Positions 1 to 7,981 of a stretch of DNA of 25,100 nt are shown here, piece after piece. How positions within the stretch are numbered: the first letter of the stretch is position 1; each line of letters opens with the position of its first letter. This DNA is from Deltaproteobacteria bacterium UBA5799 (GTDB lineage: Bacteria; Desulfobacterota; GWC2-55-46). A program made the position numbers and the translations under genes. The notes below the pieces were generated by a model, which saw nothing but the letters and a program-made list of their open reading frames with translations, was not told where the DNA came from and ran no database searches. The stretch covers positions 1 through 25,100 of the forward strand of contig DIDN01000132.1 of NCBI GenBank assembly GCA_002418185.1, in the 5' to 3' direction.

Positions 1-214
1 CAAAACGAATTGTTGGGCAGTATGGGAAACTTTGAGAGGTATCAAAGATAAAATCCTTGAAAAGCCCCTTAAATTTTTCCTGTTTAGAAATTTGAAAAAA
101 AGCTTCGTGTATTCGCGGGACATCAGCTGGAAATCGAAAAAGAGTATCCTTTCCTTCGCCTAAAAAATGAAAAACAGACTTTACTACGTCAGAGGGGACG
201 CGTAGTTCAGGCAT
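1..214 (-). CDS. Unrecognised AT-rich gene, 5' part only (cut by window edge)
   Basis: The reverse strand carries an open frame from an ATG at 214 to the window edge: 71 codons without a stop. The protein begins MPELRVPSDVV and continues rich in Phe and Lys; no known domain is recognisable. An AGGAGGG ribosome-binding site at 219-225 lies four bases before the ATG, and a near-consensus promoter sits just upstream, so this is very probably a real gene. Its base composition is clearly more AT-rich than the GC-rich dcw genes, and its codons often end in A or T, which hints at acquisition from elsewhere. It lies downstream of ftsZ in the same direction but has its own promoter. I assign no function. 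Confidence 0.72.
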   Translation of the reverse strand, partial: MPELRVPSDVVKSVFHFLGEGKDTLFRFPADVPRIHEAFFQISKQEKFKGLFKDFIFDTSQSFPYCPTIRF

Positions 215-242
215 AAAACCCTCCTCGCAATAGAGGTGCATA

Positions 243-271
243 AGTATAACAGATCTGTTTAAATCTGTCAA
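243..271 (-). promoter_or_regulatory. Sigma70-type promoter of the left-edge gene
   Basis: On the minus strand a TTGACA -35 box (266-271) and a TATACT -10 box (243-248) are separated by exactly 17 bp. This predicts transcription starting near 236 and a leader of roughly 20 nt before the AGGAGGG/ATG of the left-edge gene. The match to the vegetative consensus is 6/6 and 5/6. Confidence 0.8.
248..268. promoter_or_regulatory. Operator-like palindrome inside the promoter spacer
   Basis: A perfect 12-bp palindrome, AACAGATCTGTT (248-259), sits between the -35 and -10 boxes. The half-site ATCTGT recurs at 263-268, in inverted orientation to ACAGAT at 249-254. A dyad in this position is typical of a repressor site that would block RNA polymerase. 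The regulator is unknown; it could be the left-edge protein itself or one encoded outside the window. Confidence 0.5.
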
Positions 272-275
272 CCTT

Positions 276-296
276 TTGATAAAAAACTCTTATCAA
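276..296. repeat. Inverted repeat between ftsZ and the left-edge gene
   Basis: TTGATAA (276-282) and TTATCAA (290-296) form a perfect 7-bp inverted repeat around a 7-nt loop. It lies 24 bases after the ftsZ stop and just upstream of the next promoter. It is AT-rich, so it is a poor intrinsic terminator. It could be a second regulator-binding dyad or a weak RNA hairpin at the end of the dcw transcript. Confidence 0.4.
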
Positions 297-319
297 GTAT
301 ACCAGCTTTCCTAGAAAGG

Positions 320-1483
320 TCAGTCCGCCTGCTTCCGGAGAAAGGTCGGCGTGTCGTAGAGGTCCTCGTCGTCCACGTTGAAGCCGCCGAGCTTGCCGAG
401 CCTCCTTATTTCCGTGCTCTTGAGCTCGTAGCCGCCCCTGTCAAGGCCCTTCCTCAAGACCGTGGGCACGTCGAGGTTGTCTTCGAGGACCATTGCAGGG
501 GCGATCACCTCTTTTTGACGGCCTTCCCTGCCGAAGCCGGTGGCGATGACAGTGACCCTGACCTCCTCGCCCATGGACTCGTCTATGACGGCGCCGAAGA
601 TGATGTTCGCGTCCTCGTGCGCCTCCTCGTGTATGAGGCTCGACGCCTCGTCCACGTCGTGGATGGTCATGTCAGAGGAGCCGGTGATGTTTATGAGTAT
701 GCCCTTTGCGCCGCTTATGGAGATGTCCTCCAATAGAGGCGAGGAGATGGCCTTTCTCGCGGCCTCGGCGGCCCTGTTCTCGCCCCGGGCGGAACCGCTC
801 CCCATGAGGGCCTGCCCCATCTCGGACATGATGGTGCGGACGTCGGCGAAGTCCACGTTCACGAGCCCGGAAATGGTGATGACGTCGGATATCCCGCGCA
901 CTGCCTGCAGGAGCACCTCGTCGGCCCTCCTGAACGCGTCCTTGAGGGAGGTGTTCTTGTTGGCGACGGAAAGGAGCCTCTGGTTCGGGATGGTGATGAC
1001 GGTGTCCACTACCTCGCGGAGCCTCTTCAAGCCTTCGTCTGCCTGCCTCATCTTCTTCTGCCCCTCGAAGGCGAACGGCTTGGTGACGACCGCGACAACT
1101 AACGCGCCGGCCTCCCTTGCGGCCTCGGCTACTACCGGGCCGGCGCCGGTCCCGGTGCCGCCGCCCATTCCGGCCGTTACGAAGACCATGTCCGCGCCGC
1201 GCACGGCCTCGACTATCTGGTCCTTGCTCTCGATGGCCGCCTTCATGCCGACCTCGGGGTTTGCTCCCGCGCCGAGCCCCTTGGTGAGGCCGCCGCCGAG
1301 CTGCACCTTTATGGCCGCGAGTGATTTTTCGAGCGCCTGGCTGTCGGTGTTCGCCGTCAGGAACTCGACGCCGTCGAGCCCGCTCTCTATCATTGTGTTC
1401 ACGGCGTTCCCGCCGCAGCCCCCGACACCGATGACCTTGAGTTTCGCGCCGCTGTTGAAGTTGTCGTCCATTTCAATCACCAT
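320..1483 (-). CDS. ftsZ: Cell division GTPase FtsZ
   Basis: FtsZ is the tubulin-like GTPase that polymerises into the cytokinetic ring at mid-cell. The 387-residue product has the glycine-rich nucleotide-binding start (KVIGVGGCGGNAVN, about residues 16-29), the tubulin signature GGGTGTG at 107-113, and the catalytic T7 loop NVDFAD at 209-214. After a short linker it ends in the conserved C-terminal peptide (DTPTFLRKQAD), which binds FtsA and other partners. Length is normal for the family. The ATG at 1483 is preferred because AAGGAGG at 1490-1496 is correctly spaced; a TTG one codon upstream (1486) is also open. It is the last gene of the cluster, 58 bases after ftsA, and no strong terminator follows it. 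Confidence 0.98.
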   Translation of the reverse strand: MVIEMDDNFNSGAKLKVIGVGGCGGNAVNTMIESGLDGVEFLTANTDSQALEKSLAAIKVQLGGGLTKGLGAGANPEVGMKAAIESKDQIVEAVRGADMVFVTAGMGGGTGTGAGPVVAEAAREAGALVVAVVTKPFAFEGQKKMRQADEGLKRLREVVDTVITIPNQRLLSVANKNTSLKDAFRRADEVLLQAVRGISDVITISGLVNVDFADVRTIMSEMGQALMGSGSARGENRAAEAARKAISSPLLEDISISGAKGILINITGSSDMTIHDVDEASSLIHEEAHEDANIIFGAVIDESMGEEVRVTVIATGFGREGRQKEVIAPAMVLEDNLDVPTVLRKGLDRGGYELKSTEIRRLGKLGGFNVDDEDLYDTPTFLRKQAD

Positions 1484-1541
1484 CAACCACCTCCTTGAAT
1501 ATCCGCCGCCGAGAGTATTTTTTCAAACCGTTCAGTCCAGC

Positions 1542-2771
1542 CTAGAAGAACTCCTTCATCCAGCCTTTCATCCTCGATGAGAGCTTGTTGAAGAGGTTGC
1601 TGTCCGACCCCCTCATGAACTGCGTGCCGTTAAGGTGCCTGCCGCCGTAGAGGACGAGGCCCACGCCCGTTGAGTACATCGGGCCCTTCACGACGTCCAC
1701 GAGCCCGGTTATGCCCGCGGGCAGCCCCCTCCTTACCGGGAGGTTGAAGACCTGCTCCGCGAGCTCCGTTATGCCCTCCATCGCAGCGGTGCCGCCGGTG
1801 AGGACGACCCCCGAGGAGACCAGGTTCTCGTAGCCGGACTTCATTATCTCGCGCTTCACGAGCTGGAATATCTCCTCCACCCTCGGCTCGATTATCTCGC
1901 AGAGCATGTACCGGGAGACTGTCTTCGATGTGTTCCCGCCGACGCTCTGGACCTCCATGACGTCGTCCCGCGATACCATCGCGGTCATGGCGCAGCCGTG
2001 CTCGCGCTTCAATTTCTCGGCCTCGTTCGCGGTAGTGCGAAGCCCCACGGAGATGTCGCCCGTTACCTGGTTCCCGCCGAGTGAAATTACCGTAGTATAC
2101 TTTATTGTGCCGCTATGGTAAAGGGCAATGTCGGTCGTTCCGCCGCCTATGTCGACCAGGACGACGCCTATCTCCCGCTCGTCGGGGTTCAGGACCGCCT
2201 CGCTCGAGGCTATCTGCTGAAGCGCGATGTCCGCGACGTCGAGCCCGGCCTTGTTCGCGCATTTCACGATGTTCTGCGCCGAGGTGACGGCGGCGGTCAC
2301 TATGTGCACCTTCACCTCGAGCCTTATGCCTATCATCCCCAGCGGCTCCTGTATGCCCTCCTGGTCGTCCACTATGTACTCCTGGGGGATGACGTGTATC
2401 ACTTCCCTGTCCGGGGGTATGACTACCGCCTGGGCCGCCTCTATCACGCGGTCTATGTCGGCCTGGTTTATCTCCCTGTTCTTTATGGCTATGACTCCGT
2501 GGCTGTTGAAGGCGCGTATGTGGCCGCCGGCTATGCCGCAGTAGACCCTGTTTATCTCGCACCCGGCCATGAGCTCGGCCTCTTCGACGGCCTTCCGGAT
2601 GGACTCTACCGTGCTCTCGATATTCACGACCACGCCCTTCCTGAGCCCCTTTGAGGGGTGGGTGCCTATGCCGATTATCTCGACCCCCTCCCGGGTCTTC
2701 TCGCCCACTATGGCGCAGATCTTGGTCGTGCCTATGTCGAGGCCGACTATTATGTTATCCCTTTTCGCCAT
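1542..2771 (-). CDS. ftsA: Cell division protein FtsA
   Basis: FtsA is an actin-like ATPase that tethers FtsZ filaments to the inner membrane and recruits later divisome proteins. The product (409 residues from ATG 2771) starts with the phosphate-1 motif of the actin/Hsp70 fold (VGLDIGTTKICAIVGE), has a second nucleotide-binding motif VLVDIGGGTTDIAL, and VVLTGGTAAMEG as the adenosine motif. The 1C subdomain characteristic of FtsA lies between the first two. The last residues (NKLSSRMKGWMKEFF) form the amphipathic membrane-targeting helix. The start overlaps the end of ftsQ by 17 bases; a GTG at 2780 (MRRMAKRD) is an alternative start with an AGAGAGG just before it. Confidence 0.97.
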   Translation of the reverse strand: MAKRDNIIVGLDIGTTKICAIVGEKTREGVEIIGIGTHPSKGLRKGVVVNIESTVESIRKAVEEAELMAGCEINRVYCGIAGGHIRAFNSHGVIAIKNREINQADIDRVIEAAQAVVIPPDREVIHVIPQEYIVDDQEGIQEPLGMIGIRLEVKVHIVTAAVTSAQNIVKCANKAGLDVADIALQQIASSEAVLNPDEREIGVVLVDIGGGTTDIALYHSGTIKYTTVISLGGNQVTGDISVGLRTTANEAEKLKREHGCAMTAMVSRDDVMEVQSVGGNTSKTVSRYMLCEIIEPRVEEIFQLVKREIMKSGYENLVSSGVVLTGGTAAMEGITELAEQVFNLPVRRGLPAGITGLVDVVKGPMYSTGVGLVLYGGRHLNGTQFMRGSDSNLFNKLSSRMKGWMKEFF

Positions 2772-3594
2772 TCGCCTCACCGCCTCTCTTTGCCACGTCT
2801 GTTGCGAACCTCACGACCACCTCGCGGTGGTTGTTGAGGTCGAAAGCCTCTATGCCGCGGAGCACCCCGCCCCTGGTCCCGAGTATCCTCTCGAAGGAGA
2901 GGAGCTTCTCCTCGAACCCGTCCAGGCCGATATCGAGCCTCACCCCCTCTTCGAGGGTGAAAATCGAGAGCCCGTGAGCCGGGTCGACGTTTATCTCCGA
3001 GACCCCCGCTATATTGAAACCGCTCCGGCCGGTCAACAAGGATATCAGCTCAAGCAGCCTGCCTTCCAGCTCCTTTTCCCTCTCCCCGAGCCTTTCCGGG
3101 ACAAACCCGGTCACGACCGGGAGGTCGAGCCCCTCGTCCTCGGTCGAGTACCTCTTGAATATTATCCCCCGCGCGTCCATGAGGTACAGCGCGTCGGTCT
3201 TCACCAGGACGGCTGGCTGCCGCTCCTTTACCTCGATGACGACCTTGTCCGGGAGCTTCCTGTCGATGCTCGCTGACTCTATCCACGGGTTTGCCTTGAG
3301 GCCCGATATGACCCGGTCCTTCGAGAACGAGAAGAGGTTCTCCCCTTCCTTGAGGCCGGAGAGCCTTATTACGTCCTCTTCCCTGAGGTTCTCCTCTCCG
3401 GTAACGCTTATGCCGGCGATATTGAAGTAGGCGGAGTCGACGAGCTTGCCGTACGCCCACCATGAGCCGGCGGCCAGAAGCGGGACCGGCAGGGCGAAGG
3501 CAAGGACTTTTGCGGCCCTCCTTGCCGCCCGGGCGGCCCGGAGCCTAAGGGGCTCCTTAAGCCTCCTGTTCCTCTTTTTCATTTTCCTCTTCAT
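2755..3594 (-). CDS. ftsQ: Cell division protein FtsQ
   Basis: FtsQ is a bitopic inner-membrane protein whose periplasmic part links FtsB/FtsL to the rest of the divisome. The 279-residue product has a strongly basic cytoplasmic tail (residues 1-28), one membrane segment (about 29-51), a POTRA domain (about 57-125, starting FNIAGISVTGEENL) and a C-terminal beta domain. FtsQ sequences diverge fast, so the call rests on architecture plus position between ddl and ftsA. The ATG at 3594 shares one base with the ddl stop (TGATG), suggesting coupled translation; an internal ATG at 3582, preceded by AGAGG, is possible. Confidence 0.93.
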   Translation of the reverse strand: MKRKMKKRNRRLKEPLRLRAARAARRAAKVLAFALPVPLLAAGSWWAYGKLVDSAYFNIAGISVTGEENLREEDVIRLSGLKEGENLFSFSKDRVISGLKANPWIESASIDRKLPDKVVIEVKERQPAVLVKTDALYLMDARGIIFKRYSTEDEGLDLPVVTGFVPERLGEREKELEGRLLELISLLTGRSGFNIAGVSEINVDPAHGLSIFTLEEGVRLDIGLDGFEEKLLSFERILGTRGGVLRGIEAFDLNNHREVVVRFATDVAKRGGEANGEKG

Positions 3595-4508
3595 CAGAAC
3601 TTATTAAGCCCGGCACCCTTCAGTATCCCCTCGACCAGCGCGGGGTAGTCCATGCCTGCCGCCTGGGCCGCCCTCGGAAGGAGGCTCAGCTCCGTCATGC
3701 CGGGGACCGTGTTTACCTCCAGCACGTAAGGGGTGCCGCTTTTGCCAAGCATCAGGTCAACCCTGGCCGCGCCTCTGCACCCGAGCGCCCGGTACGCGGC
3801 AAGGGCCTCCCTTGCGGCCCTTCTATCGACCGCCTTCGGAATAGGCGCTGGCACCAGAAAATCGGTCATGCCCTTCGTATATTTGGCCTTGTAGTCGTAA
3901 AAACCCTTTCTCGGCCTTATCTCTATGGTCGGGAGGACCTTGCCGTCCAGTATGCCTATGGTAATCTCCCTTCCCTCTATGTACTTCTCGACGAGCACGC
4001 CGCCGCCGAAGCTCGACGCAAGCTCAAGGGCCCTTTTAAGCCCGCGGCTCGACCTTACGATGCTCACCCCTATGGCCGAACCCTGGCAGGCGGGCTTGAC
4101 GACGAGCGGGGGCCTGAGCGTAACCGCCCTCTTCCCGTCATGGATCATGGACCTCGGGGTAGAGACGCCGTGCGCCTCCATTATCTTCTTGGCGATCGCC
4201 TTGTCCATCGCCATGCCAGAGGCCAGCACGCCCGAGCCGGTATACGGTACGCCCATGACCTCGAGGAGCCCCTGGACGCACCCGTCCTCCCCAAACCTGC
4301 CGTGGAGCGCGATGAATGCGGTTTCTATCTTCCCGGCCCTGAGCCTTGCCGGGAGGTCCTTGCCGGCGTCGATGGCGACCGCCCTGTAACCCCTTTCAAG
4401 CAGCGCGCCCAGGACGGCCCTGCCGGTCTTGAGGGATATCTCCCTCTCCTCGGAGGTCCCGCCCATGAGGACGCCTATCTTCTTCTTTTTAAGTACCCCT
4501 GGCCTCAA
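3594..4508 (-). CDS. ddl: D-alanine--D-alanine ligase
   Basis: Ddl joins two D-alanines using ATP, giving the dipeptide that MurF adds to the peptidoglycan stem; it acts in the cytoplasm. The 304-residue product has the ATP-grasp layout: an N-terminal GGTSEEREISL motif with the conserved Glu, HGRFGEDGCVQGLLE, the ATP-binding VVKPACQGSAIGVS, a FYDYKAKY loop, and the metal-binding end EVNTVPGMTELSLLP. The start is a TTG at 4508, supported by an AGGA element about 7 bases upstream that overlaps the murB stop; no ATG fits, because the only early Met (residue 15) lies inside the first conserved motif. The gene begins 3 bases after murB and its stop overlaps ftsQ. Confidence 0.96.
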   Translation of the reverse strand: MRPGVLKKKKIGVLMGGTSEEREISLKTGRAVLGALLERGYRAVAIDAGKDLPARLRAGKIETAFIALHGRFGEDGCVQGLLEVMGVPYTGSGVLASGMAMDKAIAKKIMEAHGVSTPRSMIHDGKRAVTLRPPLVVKPACQGSAIGVSIVRSSRGLKRALELASSFGGGVLVEKYIEGREITIGILDGKVLPTIEIRPRKGFYDYKAKYTKGMTDFLVPAPIPKAVDRRAAREALAAYRALGCRGAARVDLMLGKSGTPYVLEVNTVPGMTELSLLPRAAQAAGMDYPALVEGILKGAGLNKF

Positions 4509-4511
4509 GGC

Positions 4512-5414
4512 CTAATCCTCCCCGATCACCTTGATCTCGGGCTCGAGCACTATGCCGCTCATGCTAAAGACCCTGTCCCTTATGAGCGCCATGAGAGCGA
4601 GCACGTCCTTGGCCTTTGCCCGGCCGGCATTGACTATGTAGTTGGCGTGCGCCTCGGAGACCATCGCCCCGCCGATGCGCTCGCCCTTCAGGCCCGCCTC
4701 CTGTATTAGCATCCCGGCGACCTTGCCCTCGGGGTTCTTGAATATTGAGCCCGCGTTCGGGGAATGGACCGCGCTCGATGCCTTTCTCCTCTCCCTGAAC
4801 TCCCGCATCCTCTCCTTTATCCCCTCCGGGTCGCCGCTACGGAAACGCATGTGGGCCCTTGTGACTATGGCCCCCCTGGGTATCTCGGCCTTCCTGTACG
4901 AGAAGCCTATCTCGCTTTTCGGCATGAAACCCTTCTGCCCTTTCCGGCCTATCGTCTCTATGCCCTCGACCACGTCCGCCATCTCGCCGCCGTACGCGCC
5001 CGCGTTCATCATGACCGCGCCACCGACCGTACCCGGGATATTGACCGCGAACTCGATGCCGGACAGGCCCCTGTCCCTGGCCTGGGCGACCAGCTCAGGG
5101 AGCTTCACCCCGGCTCCGACTATCGCCTTCCCCTCGTCGAGCCAGCTTATGTCCCTGAAGCCCTCGCTCATGTTGACTACTATGCCCCTGACGCCGCCGT
5201 CCCTCACGAGGAGGTTGGTGCCCGCGCCCAGGAGGTGGAACTGGAAGCCCTTGGACTCGCAAAAGGCGATGAGGTCCTTGAGGTCGCCCTCGTCCTGGGG
5301 GAAGGCCATCACGTCTGCCGGCCCGCCTATCCCGAAGGACGTGTGCTCGCTCATAGGCACGTTGAATAGCACCTTGCCCTTGAAGCGCTGTATGAAGAAT
5401 AAAGAATACTGCAT
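4512..5414 (-). CDS. murB: UDP-N-acetylenolpyruvoylglucosamine reductase MurB
   Basis: MurB reduces UDP-GlcNAc-enolpyruvate to UDP-MurNAc with NADPH and a bound FAD. The 300-residue product has the FAD-binding segment (SFGIGGPADVMAFP and LGAGTNLLVRDGG), the GFSYRKAEIP loop typical of type II MurB, the catalytic serine in NAGSIFKNP and the catalytic Glu near the end in LEPEIKVIG. The frame stays open for 52 codons upstream inside murC, but that stretch is an Arg/Gly-rich out-of-frame reading of murC. The ATG at 5414 follows an AGGA ribosome-binding site and gives a family-typical N-terminus. It lies 41 bases after the murC stop. Confidence 0.96.
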   Translation of the reverse strand: MQYSLFFIQRFKGKVLFNVPMSEHTSFGIGGPADVMAFPQDEGDLKDLIAFCESKGFQFHLLGAGTNLLVRDGGVRGIVVNMSEGFRDISWLDEGKAIVGAGVKLPELVAQARDRGLSGIEFAVNIPGTVGGAVMMNAGAYGGEMADVVEGIETIGRKGQKGFMPKSEIGFSYRKAEIPRGAIVTRAHMRFRSGDPEGIKERMREFRERRKASSAVHSPNAGSIFKNPEGKVAGMLIQEAGLKGERIGGAMVSEAHANYIVNAGRAKAKDVLALMALIRDRVFSMSGIVLEPEIKVIGED

Positions 5415-5455
5415 CGTTTTCCTGTCTTCCCCTTTGTTCCTTCCGGACTGCACGG

Positions 5456-6841
5456 CTACGCGCCCGCCCTGCTCTTGAGGGAATCGACGAACGCCACCCC
5501 CGCCTTCCAGACGTCCCCGGCCCCGAGGGTAATGACCATGTCCCCGGGCTCGACGACGCCGGAGAGGCATTCCGGCACCTTCGCCATCTCGGGCACGTAC
5601 GAGACGTCCTTGTGGCCGTAGGCCTTTATGCCCTTATAGAGCGCCTCGCCGGATGCGCCCTCTATCCTTTCCTCGCCCGCAGCGTAGACCTCGGTGATTA
5701 TGAGCTTCTCCGCGTCGTTGAAGGCGGAGAGGAATTCGTTAAAGAGGTCCCTGGTCCTCGTGTACCTGTGAGGCTGGAATACGGCGACGACCCTCCTCGT
5801 CCATCCGCCTCTCGCGGCCCTCAAGACCGCCTTTATCTCCTCCGGGTGGTGGCCGTAGTCGTCGACCACCGTAACGCCCGCGGCCTCGCCCCTCAGGTGA
5901 AAGCGCCTTTCGACGCCGGTGAAGCCCTCGAGCCCTGCCTTTATCCTGTCGAAAGGTATCTCGAGCTCCCTTGCTACGGTAACCGCCGCAAGCGAGTTGT
6001 AGACGTTGTGCTCGCCGGGCATGTTGAGCGTTATCTCCCCAAGGCACGCGCTGTCGCTCCAGACCTCGAAGGAGGTCTTCATTCCTTCCGGGGTTATCCT
6101 CTTGGCGTGGATGTCGGCCTGGGCTGTGAGCCCGTAGGACCTGAACCTCCTCGTTATCTTCGGTATGAGCCCCTGTATGACCGGGTGGTCCAGGCATATT
6201 ACAGCGCACCCGTAGAACGGGACCTTGTTCATGAAGTCGAGGAACGCGCCCCTGACCTCGTCCATGTCGCGGTAGTGGTCCATGTGCTCCCTGTCGATAT
6301 TCGTGACGACGGCTATGGTGGGCGAGAGCTTGAGGAAGCTGCCGTCGCTCTCGTCCGCCTCGGCGACGAGGAAGTCGCCGCCCCCGAGCTTCGCGTTAGC
6401 GCCGAGGCTATTAAGCTTCCCGCCGGTCACTATGGTCGGGTCCATGCCGGCAGCCGCGAGTATCATCGAGACCATCGAGGTCGTGGTGGTCTTCCCGTGC
6501 GTGCCGGCTATGGCAATGCCGCACTTCATCCTCATGAGCTCGGCGAGCATCTCGGCCCTCGGGATTATGGGTATCTGACGGGATTCGGCCTCCCTTATCT
6601 CCGGGTTCTCCCTTTTTACGGCTGAGGAATAGACGACGCAGTCTGAGCCGACGACGTTCTCCTCCCTGTGGCCTATGAAAATGGTCACGCCCAGGCCCTT
6701 CAGCCTCCTCGTGGTCTCGCCCTCGGCGAGGTCCGAGCCGGTCACCTTGTATCCCATGTTTACGAGGACCTCGGCGATGCCGTTCATGCCGCTGCCGCCG
6801 ACGCCTACGAAATGTATCTTCTTTATCCTGCCCCTGTACAT
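5456..6841 (-). CDS. murC: UDP-N-acetylmuramate--L-alanine ligase MurC
   Basis: MurC adds the first amino acid, L-Ala, to UDP-MurNAc with ATP hydrolysis. The 461-residue product shows the Mur ligase order: an N-terminal Rossmann domain with HFVGVGGSGMNGIAE (near residue 10), the ATP-binding P-loop GTHGKTTTTSM (near 114), TNIDREHMDHY in the central domain, and the MurC hallmark DDYGHHPEEI opening the C-terminal domain. The ATG at 6841 has AGAGG 7 bases upstream and lies 21 bases after the murG stop. Length is normal. It precedes murB, so two consecutive UDP-sugar steps are encoded side by side. Confidence 0.97.
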   Translation of the reverse strand: MYRGRIKKIHFVGVGGSGMNGIAEVLVNMGYKVTGSDLAEGETTRRLKGLGVTIFIGHREENVVGSDCVVYSSAVKRENPEIREAESRQIPIIPRAEMLAELMRMKCGIAIAGTHGKTTTTSMVSMILAAAGMDPTIVTGGKLNSLGANAKLGGGDFLVAEADESDGSFLKLSPTIAVVTNIDREHMDHYRDMDEVRGAFLDFMNKVPFYGCAVICLDHPVIQGLIPKITRRFRSYGLTAQADIHAKRITPEGMKTSFEVWSDSACLGEITLNMPGEHNVYNSLAAVTVARELEIPFDRIKAGLEGFTGVERRFHLRGEAAGVTVVDDYGHHPEEIKAVLRAARGGWTRRVVAVFQPHRYTRTRDLFNEFLSAFNDAEKLIITEVYAAGEERIEGASGEALYKGIKAYGHKDVSYVPEMAKVPECLSGVVEPGDMVITLGAGDVWKAGVAFVDSLKSRAGA

Positions 6842-6862
6842 CTCTTCACCTCTCTGGCGGGC

Positions 6863-7975
6863 CTATGCCGCCCCAAGCAGCCTCAAGAAATTTTCCGCTA
6901 TCTCCTGCGCGGCCCTGGGCCTCCCCGCGGCCCTGGACCTCTCCCGCATGACCCTCAGGGCCTGGCGGTCGCAGTAGAGCCTCCTTATGGCCTCGGCGAG
7001 CGTTGCACCGGTAAGCTTGTCCTGTCTTATCATCACCGCTGCCCCGGCCCTCTCAAGGCAGGCGGCGTTTACGGCCTGGTGGTCGTCGGACGCGAACGGA
7101 TACGGCACCAGTATGGCCGCGAGCCCGGACGCCGTTATCTCGGCGAGCGAGGTCGCGCCGGCCCTGCAGACCACCAGGTCCGCGGAGCTGTAAGCCGCGC
7201 CCATGTCTTCTATGAATACCGAGACCTCTGCCTTCAGGTTCTTCCTCCTGTACGCGGCCACTACCGCCTCGTGGCCTTCCTTCCCGGTCTGGTGCGCTAT
7301 CCGCAGGCCGCTCCAGATGTCCGTGAGGAACTCTATGGCGTCGAGGAAGGCCGCGTTAATGGCAATCGCGCCCTGGCTGCCGCCGAATACCAGTATGGAG
7401 AACTTGTCCGCGACCCTCCTGTCCTCGAGCTTCCTTACTATCTCCCTCCTTACGGGGTTGCCGCTCAATATCGTGCGCCCGCCCGGGAAGTACCTCCTCG
7501 ATTCCTCGAACGAGATGTAGACCCTGTCAACGAACCTGCCGAGGACCCTGTTCGTGAGCCCGGGGAGCGCGTTCTGCTCCAGTATGGCCGTCTTTATCCC
7601 CAAGAGCCTTGCCGCGGTGACGACCGGCGCCGACGAGTAGCTGCCGCTCCCGATGACGCCGTCAGGCCTCATTGAGCGGAAGTGCCTGAGCGCCTCCATC
7701 GTGGACCTCGCGGCCTTGGCGATTGCCCTTGCGCGCCCGAACCACTTTCTCCTCTTAAGGCCCTCGACGTTAAAGACCCTGAGCGGGTATCCGTACCTGG
7801 GGACCACCTTCTCCTCGAGCCCTCCCTTGCCGCCCATGAAGGTTATGTCGATGTCCGGGTCGCTGCGCCTGAACTCCTCGGCGAGCGCTATGGCCGGGAA
7901 GAGATGGCCGCCGGTCCCGCCGCCGGCGAATACAAGCCTCAAGCCCTTTTTTGCATTCTCTCCACGGCGCCCCAT
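6863..7975 (-). CDS. murG: Lipid II synthase MurG (GT28 glycosyltransferase)
   Basis: MurG transfers GlcNAc from UDP-GlcNAc to lipid I on the inner face of the membrane, making lipid II. The 370-residue product has the N-terminal glycine loop VFAGGGTGGHLFPAIAL, a second loop VFGGSQGAIAINAAF starting the C-terminal Rossmann domain, and the donor-binding CRAGATSLAEITASG. Length is in the usual range. The ATG at 7975 lies 6 bases after the ftsW stop, with a GGGGGA run close upstream as ribosome-binding site. The MurG glycine loop begins about 14 residues in, so a few N-terminal residues are extra and the start is not certain. Confidence 0.96.
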   Translation of the reverse strand: MGRRGENAKKGLRLVFAGGGTGGHLFPAIALAEEFRRSDPDIDITFMGGKGGLEEKVVPRYGYPLRVFNVEGLKRRKWFGRARAIAKAARSTMEALRHFRSMRPDGVIGSGSYSSAPVVTAARLLGIKTAILEQNALPGLTNRVLGRFVDRVYISFEESRRYFPGGRTILSGNPVRREIVRKLEDRRVADKFSILVFGGSQGAIAINAAFLDAIEFLTDIWSGLRIAHQTGKEGHEAVVAAYRRKNLKAEVSVFIEDMGAAYSSADLVVCRAGATSLAEITASGLAAILVPYPFASDDHQAVNAACLERAGAAVMIRQDKLTGATLAEAIRRLYCDRQALRVMRERSRAAGRPRAAQEIAENFLRLLGAA

Positions 7976-7981
7976 TCCCCC

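Noticed and set aside
1498..1526. Possible ftsZ-specific promoter TTGAAA-17-GATATT
   Set aside because: The -10 match is poor, and the predicted start would fall in or next to the ftsZ ribosome-binding site, leaving almost no leader.
5415..5570. 52-residue N-terminal extension of murB
   Set aside because: It overlaps murC in another frame and has no MurB homology; ATG 5414 has a proper ribosome-binding site.
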